Below are positions 1 to 6,167 of a stretch of DNA of 6,420 nucleotides, one piece after another. Numbering within the stretch: the stretch's first letter is position 1; each line of letters begins with the position of its first letter. The notes below the pieces were generated by a model that saw only the letters and a program-made list of their open reading frames with translations, was not told the DNA's origin and did not search any database. This DNA comes from Propionibacteriaceae bacterium (GTDB lineage Bacteria > Actinomycetota > Actinomycetes > Propionibacteriales > Propionibacteriaceae), in assembly GCA_031262845.1 (NCBI GenBank), contig JAISGZ010000150.1, positions 1-6,420 on the forward strand. The letters run 5' to 3'. The translations under genes were made by a program, and so were the position numbers.

Positions 1-537
1 TGAATCGGTTTCATCGAGCACCGCGTATTTCGGGTTGAGTAATTCCAGTTGGGCGATCTCATGTCGCTTCTTCTCACCGCCGGAAAAACCTTCGTTGACC
101 GACCGGCGGGCGAACTCGCTGTCCAAATCGAACCGGCCCAAAGCTTCGTCGACCTGTTTGACCCAGGTCCGCAGATTCGGCGCGCTGCCGCTGATCGCGG
201 TCTTAGCCGTCCGCAAGAAGTTGGCCACCGACACTCCCGGCACTTCGACCGGATATTGCATCGCCAGGAAGAGACCGGCTTTGGCCCGCTCGTCGACTGT
301 CGCGGTCGTGATGTCTTGGCCATCGAGGACGATCGAACCTGAGGTGACGGTGTATTTCGGATGGCCCGCCAAGGCGTAGGCCAGGGTCGACTTACCCGAT
401 CCATTGGGGCCCATGATGGCGTGAATCTGGCCCGGCCGGATGATCAAATCAACGCCTTGGAGAATCGGCTTGTCACCGGTTTCTGTGGCGACGGAAACGT
501 GTAATTTCGAGATCACTAGCCCACGTTCTTCGGTCAT
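1..537 (-). CDS. sufC: SufC, Fe-S cluster assembly ATPase (partial, C-terminus beyond the left edge)
   Basis: Cytoplasmic ABC-type ATPase of the SUF system. Two SufC subunits bind SufB and SufD, and ATP-driven dimerisation reshapes the scaffold for cluster assembly. The visible 179 residues (family about 250) contain Walker A GPNGSGKST at 43-51, the Q-loop glutamine at Q94 in AMQYPVEVPG, the ABC signature FSGGEKKR at 151-158 and Walker B AVLDE at 172-176 with catalytic E176. The window ends at the following TDS, before the D-loop is complete and before the switch histidine. FSGGEKKR with DETDS is typical of SufC rather than of transporter ATPases. The start is the ATG at 537, whose first base is also the last base of the sufD stop (TGATG). 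AAAGGAG at 549-543, five bases upstream, supports it. Last visible gene of the coupled sufBDC unit; sufS and sufU would be expected further left, which is inference. Identification is very secure. Confidence 0.97.
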   Translation of the reverse strand, partial: MTEERGLVISKLHVSVATETGDKPILQGVDLIIRPGQIHAIMGPNGSGKSTLAYALAGHPKYTVTSGSIVLDGQDITTATVDERAKAGLFLAMQYPVEVPGVSVANFLRTAKTAISGSAPNLRTWVKQVDEALGRFDLDSEFARRSVNEGFSGGEKKRHEIAQLELLNPKYAVLDETDS

Positions 538-1796
538 CAGGACTCCTTTACCGGCTGGGAGGCGTCAGCTGACGCCGGGACAACATTCTCCGTCGACTGG
601 TCGCTCGCGGACGCCAGCGCCAATTCCTCATCAATCGTGGCGCTGAGCAAAGCTTCGACATCGGCCAACCCAATTTGGTGAATCAACTGAGCGAAGAAAC
701 CCCGCAAAACCAAACGCCGAGCTTCGGCTTCAGGCAGGCCGCGGGAGCGCAAGTAAAACAGTTGCTCTTCGTCAAAGCGACCGGTGGCGGCCGAGTGTCC
801 GGCACCGACGATCTCACCCGTCTCGATCTCCAAGTTCGGCACCGCGTCGGCCTGACCGCCCTCGGTCAAGAGCAAGTTGCGGTTCGACTCGTAGGTTTCG
901 ATGCCCTCTGCTTGAGGCCGGATCAAAACGTCACCAACCCAGACCGAATGAGCCCCCTGGCCGTGCAAAGCCCCCCGGTAATCGACCCGGCTGACGCCCC
1001 GCGGCCGATTGTGATCGACGAACAACCGGTGTTCGAGATGTTGGCCGGATTGGGCCACGTAGAGCCCGAGCAGTTCAGCTTCGCCACCCTGGTCAGCGTA
1101 GGAAACGTTGGTCTGCAAGCGGACCAAATCGCCACCCAGGGAGACGACAATGTGACGGAGCCGGGCATCACGACCGATGACGGCCTCGTGCTGTCCCAAA
1201 TGGAACGAACCGGCCGACCAACGTTGCAGCGACACCAAGGTCAGATGCGCGCCGGGCCCCAGCCGCAATTCGACGTTGCCCAAGAAATTGGCTTGACCCT
1301 GGTGATCGACGACCACGGTCGCCTCGGCCTGAGCCCCCAACTCGATCACCAAGTGGGCGGCGGCGGGAGCAGTTTGAGCCTGACCGCGGCCAGTTACGGT
1401 GATCCGAACTGGTTCGGTCAACACCTGGCCATCGGACCACCGCAAATAGGTCGCCCGTTCGGCTTGGCTGGCCAAAGCCGCCGCTCGGTCAACTGGGATC
1501 AGAACCGTTCCCCGAGGCTTTTGGCCGACCGCTAAATCCGGTTTGACAACCGCCCCAGATGCCTCCACCGCCAAGTCGTACACCGTTTCCGGCGCCGCCA
1601 ACGGACCGGCCAACAGTTCGTGCAGTCTCTCCAGCGGTGTGAAACGCCAGTTCTCTTCCCGCCCGGTCGGTTGCGGATGATCGGCCAGAGCGAACGAACC
1701 AACGGGGTGGAGATGGCTGGCGACCGCCACCTCACTAGCGTCTGGGGTCGCGGACACCGGAGCCGGGGCCGCCGGCGCTGGCAGACTTGGGCTCAT
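537..1796 (-). CDS. sufD: SufD, Fe-S cluster assembly scaffold subunit
   Basis: SufD pairs with SufB to form the beta-helix heterodimer of the SufBC2D complex, where Fe-S clusters are built in the cytoplasm. The protein has 419 residues, close to the usual 380-430. Residues 1-28 are Pro/Ala-rich and poorly conserved in type. Family motif TGREENWRFTPLERL is at 44-58, the beta-helix core runs about 95-325, and the C-terminal helical domain contains DEEQLFYLRSRGLPEAEARR from 342. H334 in GAGHSAATG aligns with E. coli SufD His360, the interface residue needed for cluster formation. The position of E. coli Cys358 is A332 here. The last 25 residues are low-complexity. The start ATG at 1796 overlaps the sufB stop (ATGA) and has GAAGGAG at 1810-1804, seven bases upstream. 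It is assigned as SufD rather than SufB by operon position, length and the lack of SufB signatures such as VEGCTAP. Confidence 0.95.
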   Translation of the reverse strand: MSPSLPAPAAPAPVSATPDASEVAVASHLHPVGSFALADHPQPTGREENWRFTPLERLHELLAGPLAAPETVYDLAVEASGAVVKPDLAVGQKPRGTVLIPVDRAAALASQAERATYLRWSDGQVLTEPVRITVTGRGQAQTAPAAAHLVIELGAQAEATVVVDHQGQANFLGNVELRLGPGAHLTLVSLQRWSAGSFHLGQHEAVIGRDARLRHIVVSLGGDLVRLQTNVSYADQGGEAELLGLYVAQSGQHLEHRLFVDHNRPRGVSRVDYRGALHGQGAHSVWVGDVLIRPQAEGIETYESNRNLLLTEGGQADAVPNLEIETGEIVGAGHSAATGRFDEEQLFYLRSRGLPEAEARRLVLRGFFAQLIHQIGLADVEALLSATIDEELALASASDQSTENVVPASADASQPVKES

Positions 1797-3232
1797 CCGA
1801 CCGCTCCTTCCATTTGCAGCTCAATCAACCGGTTCAGTTCCAAGGCGTACTCCATCGGCAATTCGCGGGCGATCGGCTCAATGAAACCGCGCACGATCAT
1901 GGCCATGGCCTCTTCCTCGGTTACCCCCCGGCTCATGAGGTAGAACAGTTGATCTTCGGAGACTTTCGAGACCGTGGCCTCGTGGGCCATCGAGACGTCT
2001 TCTTCCCGAATATCGACGTAAGGGTAGGTATCCGAACGCGACACGGTATCAACCAGCAGCGCGTCACAACGAACCGACGAGGCCGACTGGAAGGCGCCGG
2101 GTTGGACCGCCACCAGCCCCCGGTAGGAAGCCCGGCCACCCGATCGGGCCACCGACTTCGACACGATCGTGGAACTCGTCCGAGGGGCGGCGTGAACCAT
2201 CTTCGAGCCGGTGTCCTGGTGTTGCCCCGCCCCGGCGAAGGCGATCGACAAGGTCTCGCCCTTGGCCTGTTCGCCGAGCAACCAGACGGCTGGATATTTC
2301 ATCGTCGCTTTCGAACCGATATTGCCATCGACCCACTCCATGGTGGCGCCGGCGGCGCAGGTCGCCCGCTTCGTGACCAGGTTATAGACGTTGTTCGACC
2401 AGTTCTGAATCGTCGTATACCGAACCCGGGCGCCGCGGCGGATGATGATTTCGACGACCGCGGCGTGCAGTGAATCCGACTTATAGATCGGCGCCGTACA
2501 ACCTTCGACGTAGTGGACGTAGGCGTCTTCATCGACCACGATCAGGGTCCGTTCGAACTGGCCCATATTCTCGGTGTTGATCCGGAAGTAGGCCTGGAGC
2601 GGAATCTCGACCTTGGCGCCCTTGGGCACGTAGATGAACGACCCACCGGACCAGACGGCCGTATTGAGAGCCGAAAACTTATTGTCACCAGCCGGCACGA
2701 CCGAACCGAAGAGCTCTTCGAACAGCTCCGGATACTGTTTCAGGCCACTATCGGTGTCGAGGAAAACCACGCCCTGACGTTCCAATTCGGCGTTGATCTT
2801 GTGATAAACGACCTCCGACTCGTATTGAGCGGCCACCCCGGCGATCAGACGGTTCTGTTCGGCCTGCGGAATTCCCAAGCGGTCGTACGTCGTCTTGATA
2901 TCGGCCGGAAGTTCATCCCAGGTCGTGGCCTGGCGTTCAGTCGCACTGACGTAATACTTGATGTTGTCGAAGTCGATCTCTGATAGGTCCGCACCCCAGG
3001 TCGGCATCGGTTTTTGGTGGAACAGTTCGAGAGCTCGTAAGCGCCGCTGGAGCATCCACTCGGGCTCGTCTTTGCGGGCCGAGATATCGCGCACCACTTT
3101 TTCCGTCAAACCCCGCTGGGCCTCGGCCCCGGCGGCATCGGAATCATGCCAGCCAAACCGGTATTGACCCAGAGCCGAAAGATGTTCGTCCTGGGTTGCA
3201 CCCAGACCGGGCGCCGCGGCCGTCGAAGTCAC
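1793..3232 (-). CDS. sufB: SufB, Fe-S cluster assembly scaffold subunit
   Basis: SufB is the main scaffold of SufBC2D and takes sulfur from the SufS/SufU (or SufE) desulfurase system. The protein has 479 residues, normal for actinobacterial SufB without an intein. By motif alignment with E. coli SufB the functional residues are kept: R217 and N219 (R226, N228), C245 in VEGCTAP (C254), Q276 and W278 in IQNW (Q285, W287), probably K288 (K303), C389 in RCDALLVD (C405), and H417-E418 in HEATVSK (H433-E434). The C-terminal ELPMEYALELNRLIELQMEG block is the classic family ending. The start is a GTG at 3232 with GAGGAGA five bases upstream; the ATG two bases earlier is out of frame and meets TGA at once. 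First gene of the sufBDC unit, with its own candidate promoter in the 198-base gap upstream. Many actinobacteria carry sufR here; this window does not. Identification is very secure. Confidence 0.98.
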   Translation of the reverse strand: MTSTAAAPGLGATQDEHLSALGQYRFGWHDSDAAGAEAQRGLTEKVVRDISARKDEPEWMLQRRLRALELFHQKPMPTWGADLSEIDFDNIKYYVSATERQATTWDELPADIKTTYDRLGIPQAEQNRLIAGVAAQYESEVVYHKINAELERQGVVFLDTDSGLKQYPELFEELFGSVVPAGDNKFSALNTAVWSGGSFIYVPKGAKVEIPLQAYFRINTENMGQFERTLIVVDEDAYVHYVEGCTAPIYKSDSLHAAVVEIIIRRGARVRYTTIQNWSNNVYNLVTKRATCAAGATMEWVDGNIGSKATMKYPAVWLLGEQAKGETLSIAFAGAGQHQDTGSKMVHAAPRTSSTIVSKSVARSGGRASYRGLVAVQPGAFQSASSVRCDALLVDTVSRSDTYPYVDIREEDVSMAHEATVSKVSEDQLFYLMSRGVTEEEAMAMIVRGFIEPIARELPMEYALELNRLIELQMEGAVG

Positions 3233-3244
3233 ATCAATCTCCTC
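3233..3244 (-). promoter_or_regulatory. sufB ribosome binding site and start-stop codon overlap
   Basis: GAGGAGA at 3244-3238 lies five bases before the GTG start at 3232 and fixes the sufB start. Directly in front, ATG at 3234-3232 overlaps the GTG by two bases and is followed immediately by TGA (ATGTGA). An ATG start for SufB is therefore impossible here, and a one-codon start-stop unit sits on the initiation site. Whether it affects initiation is unknown. Confidence 0.75.
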
Positions 3245-3259
3245 AATTTGCTGGTCGAA

Positions 3260-3288
3260 ACCTTAGATGACCGGACTGACACTGTGGT
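3260..3288 (-). promoter_or_regulatory. Candidate sufBDC promoter
   Basis: On the minus strand TAAGGT (3265-3260) fits a TAnnnT -10 element. A 17-base spacer separates it from ACCACA (3288-3283), a weak -35 hexamer that shares only its ACA end with TTGACA. Transcription would start near 3253 and give a leader of about 20 bases containing the sufB ribosome binding site. The placement is good and the -35 match is poor, so this remains a candidate; read-through from the upstream transpeptidase gene is also possible. Confidence 0.3.
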
Positions 3289-3319
3289 GCCGAAGGCCAC
3301 CCGCCAAGACAGTCCGACC
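3270..3319. repeat. Inverted repeat upstream of sufB
   Basis: CGGACTG (3272-3278) and CAGTCCG (3310-3316) are perfect inverted 7-mers separated by 31 bases. G-T wobble pairs could extend the stem outward by two or three positions in RNA. Between the arms, GGTG/CACC-type pairing around 3286-3301 could form a second, smaller hairpin with one bulge. It overlaps and lies just upstream of the candidate sufB promoter. It could be an operator, a transcript-end structure of the transpeptidase gene, or chance. No T-run follows on either strand, so it does not look like a standard intrinsic terminator. Confidence 0.35.
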
Positions 3320-3430
3320 GGGCTGATAGCGCTGTTCAGGTCCAGTTGTGGCGACTGCTACAGCCGCCCCTTGAGGGACTTGACCAATAGCTGGCAACTC
3401 AGCCCTGACCAGCCCAATCAACGGTCTCGG

Positions 3431-5122
3431 CTAGTAATGAACCACGACCGGAACGCCGATCTGAGCCCAGTTGTAAATCCACCGAGCATCGCCCGGCGCC
3501 ATATTGACGCAACCGTGGGACACGTTACTGCCGAACGGCGCCGCCCACGGGGCGGAGTGGAAAGCCACCCCGTCATCGGTGAAATAGGTCACCCAGTCGA
3601 CCATCAGGTCGTACTCGGGCTTACCTGTACTAGGCAAGATTTGGCCGATCATGCGGTCACGCTCGTAGCTCCGGGAGACGGTCCAGACGCCGGTTGGTGT
3701 GTCGTAGCCGGGCATACCGTAGGAGACATAGAAGCTACCGGCCACCGCATCATTGACATAGGCCGTCACGCGGTAGGTCGAGAGGTTGACGTCAATCCAC
3801 TTGCCGCCCGCCGCCTGAGACACCGATTCCGTGATGGTTTGGTATTTCTCGGTCTTGGTCGGTGCTGCCAAGGACAGCGGCTGGCCGGTTTCCAGAGCGC
3901 TAGCGATCTGCTCGACAACCGCTGTCGGGTCGGTCAGCAGTACACCATCCAAGCCCTCTTGCTGGACACCCAACACCGTCCCGTTGGCGGCAGTCAGGAT
4001 TTTCTTGTCTTGCTCGGACTGTTCCAGGGTTTCGTTGAGGGCCTCAGGTAATTCGGCCGCCATCGCGCTGGCGTCGTACGTCAAGTCGATCGTGCCGGCG
4101 GTTGGATTGGGCGTCAGTTGCGTCCACCGCACCCGGGCGGCCTGACTGGGACTGTACGACCCCAATTCGGTCGTCACCGTGATGGTTTGGCCGAGTCGGG
4201 CGTTGGCGGCCGCCGCGGTCGTCTCCGCCGCCGCCGTCGGAATATCCGGGGTTTGTTCGGCGACCGTCAGCTCAACTGCCGGCGCCGCCGTTGGATCCGC
4301 CGCCCACTGATCCAACGCCTGGGTCAGAATAGCGGTGTCAACGGCTGTGCCCCGGGCTGCCGGAGTCACGGTAAAAGTGTCACTGGCCTCGTCAAAGACC
4401 ACCCCGGCGTCAGTCGCCGGCTGGCCCAGGGCCGACAGCTCCTGTTGAATCCAGGCCTTGGTCTGATCACTGTCGACGGTGGTGACAAAATCGACCTGTT
4501 GGCTTCGCCAGGGTCGAAGGACATCGAACAAGGGCAGCGAATGACCCTGCTGCAGAGCAGCTTGGGCAGTCGCCTCGACATCGACGGTCAAGCCCAATTC
4601 GGCCGACTGAACAGTCACGGTTTGAGTTTGGTGACCATCGACGATGGTCACGGTCATGGCTTTGTCGGCCACCAGATCGGCCACCGTGGCTTCAACTTCG
4701 GGCGCCGTCATTCCGGCCAGGCTGACACCGTCTAGCTCAACCCCAGGGTTGACCCGATCGGCGTAATACTGATTGGCGAACACGGCCGTCCCACCACCGA
4801 CGAGGACCAAGCCGATCGTGGCCATGGCCGTGATGAGAACCCAGCGCCCGCGACGCCGACGGTTCGCTCGGGCTGGGCTTGAGCGGCGTCCACGACGGCC
4901 GGTCGGCGCTGATACCGCTGTTTCGGCGTCTGGCGGCAGACCGTTTTCGTCAGTCACCCCAGCGGCCGAGCCGGGCTCAGCGGCAACCTCGGCAACCACC
5001 GTCGGACTGGCCTCATCAATCGACTCGAACGACTCGTTGGTGGCCGTCACAGCTGGGTCAATCGGCACCGCGGCTTCGGGCGGACCAGCTTCTGGTGTGG
5101 TCGGTAAATCCGGATCACTCAT
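3431..5122 (-). CDS. Membrane-anchored L,D-transpeptidase (YkuD fold) with VanW/PG_binding_4-like domains
   Basis: Predicted to make 3-3 (meso-DAP to meso-DAP type) cross-links in peptidoglycan by an active-site cysteine, on the outer face of the membrane. The protein has 563 residues. Residues 1-75 are acidic and disordered, 76-93 are Arg-rich (RRGRRS, RRRRGRW), and one TM helix spans about 94-116, giving a type II anchor with a cytoplasmic N-terminus. About 126-290 and 310-420 look like two VanW/PG_binding_4-type domains, joined by an Ala/Thr-rich linker near 295-308. The YkuD catalytic domain is at 441-563, with TPTGVW at 475-480, H522 in AFHSAP and the signature SHGCVN at 535-540, nucleophile C538. 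The architecture resembles Enterococcus faecium Ldtfm rather than the Ig-domain mycobacterial Ldt enzymes. The start ATG has GGGGA six bases upstream. Divergent from the lactonase homologue and codirectional with sufB. The family call is secure; exact substrate and domain borders are inferred. Confidence 0.93.
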   Translation of the reverse strand: MSDPDLPTTPEAGPPEAAVPIDPAVTATNESFESIDEASPTVVAEVAAEPGSAAGVTDENGLPPDAETAVSAPTGRRGRRSSPARANRRRRGRWVLITAMATIGLVLVGGGTAVFANQYYADRVNPGVELDGVSLAGMTAPEVEATVADLVADKAMTVTIVDGHQTQTVTVQSAELGLTVDVEATAQAALQQGHSLPLFDVLRPWRSQQVDFVTTVDSDQTKAWIQQELSALGQPATDAGVVFDEASDTFTVTPAARGTAVDTAILTQALDQWAADPTAAPAVELTVAEQTPDIPTAAAETTAAAANARLGQTITVTTELGSYSPSQAARVRWTQLTPNPTAGTIDLTYDASAMAAELPEALNETLEQSEQDKKILTAANGTVLGVQQEGLDGVLLTDPTAVVEQIASALETGQPLSLAAPTKTEKYQTITESVSQAAGGKWIDVNLSTYRVTAYVNDAVAGSFYVSYGMPGYDTPTGVWTVSRSYERDRMIGQILPSTGKPEYDLMVDWVTYFTDDGVAFHSAPWAAPFGSNVSHGCVNMAPGDARWIYNWAQIGVPVVVHY

Positions 5123-5144
5123 ACATCATCCCCGTAGAAGGCCA

Positions 5145-5178
5145 TACGTCCCCTTTACGCTAACGACGTAGTTTAACA
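5145..5178 (-). promoter_or_regulatory. Candidate extended -10 promoter of the L,D-transpeptidase gene, with inverted repeat
   Basis: On the minus strand TGTTAAACT (5178-5170) matches an extended -10 (TGnTAnnnT), placing the start of transcription near 5163 and the leader at about 40 bases. No good -35 is seen, which an extended -10 can tolerate. TACGTC (5145-5150) and GACGTA (5165-5170) form a perfect 6-base inverted repeat with a 14-base spacer that touches the -10 and covers the start region. It could be an operator or a leader hairpin. Confidence 0.4.
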
Positions 5179-5204
5179 TCCCGGCGGGCCTGACCGGCTC
5201 ATCA

Positions 5205-5258
5205 TGAGACGATTTGTTTAATCCCCCAGTTGAGACGGTTCGCGAGTTTGATCCCCCA
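5205..5258. repeat. Tandem imperfect direct repeat TGAGACG...ATCCCCCA
   Basis: Two copies lie head to tail: 5205-5228 (24 bases) and 5231-5258 (28 bases). Each starts TGAGACG and ends GTTTnATCCCCCA; the second copy has four extra bases in the middle. The 13-base ends GTTTAATCCCCCA (5216-5228) and GTTTGATCCCCCA (5246-5258) differ at one base and sit exactly 30 bases apart. A shorter related ATCCCCCC is at 5367-5374. An 11-base palindrome, CTCATCATGAG (5198-5208), overlaps the left edge. The pair lies about 30-85 bases upstream of the transpeptidase -10 candidate. Possible roles are a direct-repeat operator or a leftover end of an insertion sequence with repeated transposase sites. Confidence 0.6.
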
Positions 5259-5330
5259 CCCCAACTTTTTACAACGCCAACTGTGACGGCCTCATTCCGA
5301 GATCTGCCACCAGCTGGCGGCCAGTGTGGA

Positions 5331-5360
5331 TTCGACCGGGCCGACGTCATCCTTTAGGCT
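5331..5360 (+). promoter_or_regulatory. Candidate promoter of the lactonase homologue
   Basis: TAGGCT (5355-5360) fits a TAnnnT -10 element 33 bases before the ATG, with TTCGAC (5331-5336) 18 bases upstream as a poor -35. A second possible pair, TTGATC (5248-5253) and TACAAC (5270-5275) with 16 bases between, lies further upstream and overlaps the direct repeat. Neither is strong. Confidence 0.25.
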
Positions 5361-5393
5361 GACTTCATCCCCCCGGTTCGAAAGCGAGTTGGC

Positions 5394-6119
5394 ATGGTTT
5401 CTACCCCCCGCGCCATGCGTTTGCCGGACCGTCATCAGCTCATCACTGACGCCACCGACCAGTTGGTCCAACGACTGATCGACTGGCAGCGCGACGGTGG
5501 CGTTCCCCAAATTGCCTTGTCCGGCGACCCTTTGGCGTACGACGTGCTGGCGGCGCTGACGACTCGGGCGGCTGAGACCGAGGTGGATCCGAGGCGAGTC
5601 GGATTGTGGTGGACCGATGACGCTTTTGCCCCCACCCACAGCCCCGAACGCCACTCGCTCAAAGCGCTCAGTTTGTTGGGCGGCAGTCTGCCGCTCAACC
5701 CGTCGCAGATTCACCCCGTCCCCAGTTCCGAGGCTTACAGCGATCCGGAAGCGGCCGCTCACGCCTACGCCCAAGACCTGGCTCAGGTCCAGTTGGACCT
5801 CTGCTTGCTCGAACTCGGATCAGCCGGCCAGATCGCCGGCTTGTTTCCGGGCCAGCGTGATGTCAACGATTGGGTGATCGGCGTCACCGACGCACCGTCC
5901 GGCCCAGCGGAACGGGTCACACTCGGTTTATCGACTCTGAACACGGCTCGGGAAGTTTGGGTCTTTGCTTCTGGTTCCCGGGTCGCCGGTCTAGTTACGG
6001 CCAGTTTCGCCGGCGCCCCGAGCTTGCCCAGTTCCCGGGTTCACGGCCGGGAACGAACCTGGTGGTTCGTCGACACTCCGGCCGCCGCCCTCCTGCCTTG
6101 TCACCGCTGCTGGTTGTGA
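5394..6119 (+). CDS. pgl: 6-phosphogluconolactonase family protein, degenerate active site
   Basis: By fold it belongs to the 6-phosphogluconolactonase/glucosamine-6-phosphate isomerase family; canonical members hydrolyse 6-phosphogluconolactone in the cytoplasm. Its 241 residues match the usual length. Recognisable blocks in order are IALSGDPLAYDVL at 40-52 (canonical LSGGSTP), WWTDDAFAP at 72-80 (canonical WxDERxVP), LLELGSAGQIAGLFPG at 138-153 (canonical GMGxDGHxASLFPG), APSGPAERVTL at 167-177 (canonical SPKPPPERITL), ASGSRVAGL at 192-200 (canonical GxxK) and VDTPAAALL at 226-234. The catalytic His is Q146, the DER arginine is an alanine, the phosphate loop is altered and the conserved Lys is R196. 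The lactonase reaction may therefore be lost or changed. The ATG at 5394 is the first possible start after an in-frame stop at 5355, with AAGCGAG five bases upstream. Family membership is fairly secure; activity is doubtful, and the symbol marks family only. Confidence 0.75.
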   Translation: MVSTPRAMRLPDRHQLITDATDQLVQRLIDWQRDGGVPQIALSGDPLAYDVLAALTTRAAETEVDPRRVGLWWTDDAFAPTHSPERHSLKALSLLGGSLPLNPSQIHPVPSSEAYSDPEAAAHAYAQDLAQVQLDLCLLELGSAGQIAGLFPGQRDVNDWVIGVTDAPSGPAERVTLGLSTLNTAREVWVFASGSRVAGLVTASFAGAPSLPSSRVHGRERTWWFVDTPAAALLPCHRCWL

Positions 6120-6167
6120 GGCTGCAACTGGCGTGCAACCGTCGGCGGGGTGTGACACGATAAGGCG

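Larger units (their letters stand above)
3233..3430. other. Intergenic gap between the L,D-transpeptidase gene and sufB
   Basis: 198 bases with no convincing coding sequence on either strand. It holds the sufB ribosome binding site, a candidate promoter and the inverted repeat described separately. Just after the transpeptidase stop, GCTGG and CCAGC can pair across about 14 bases, but no T-run follows, so no terminator can be called. No gene for a SufR-like regulator fits in the gap. Confidence 0.7.
5123..5393. other. Divergent intergenic region between the transpeptidase and lactonase genes
   Basis: 271 bases with no supported gene. It carries promoter-like sites for both directions, the tandem TGAGACG...ATCCCCCA repeat, and a possible imperfect hairpin at 5307-5329 (CCAC/GTGG outside CTGG/CCAG). 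Minus-strand translation at 5350-5126 stays open for 74 codons but resembles no family I know and has no usable ribosome binding site. Confidence 0.7.

Noticed and set aside
675..1535. Long open frame (286 codons) on the plus strand opposite sufD
   Set aside because: It lies wholly inside sufD on the other strand, resembles no protein family, and is the kind of shadow frame common in GC-rich coding sequence.
3275..3290. ACACTGTGG as a possible SufR-type operator
   Set aside because: I recall mycobacterial SufR sites as two half-sites separated by about five bases; here the halves abut without a spacer and the match is too short to claim.
3362..3425. Possible terminator after the transpeptidase gene
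   Set aside because: Short GC stems can be drawn (GCTGG/CCAGC, CCCT/AGGG), but loops are poor and no T-run follows.
3146..4051. Long open frame (301 codons) on the plus strand across the end of the transpeptidase gene, the gap and the start of sufB
   Set aside because: It is antisense to two secure genes, with no family motifs and no good ribosome binding site.
5126..5350. Small minus-strand frame (74 codons) ending just before the transpeptidase start
   Set aside because: No family resemblance, no spacing for a ribosome binding site, and it runs through the repeat region and the promoter candidates.
5292..5774. Minus-strand open frame (160 codons) opposite the lactonase homologue
   Set aside because: The plus-strand frame has recognisable lactonase blocks; this one has none and looks like a shadow.
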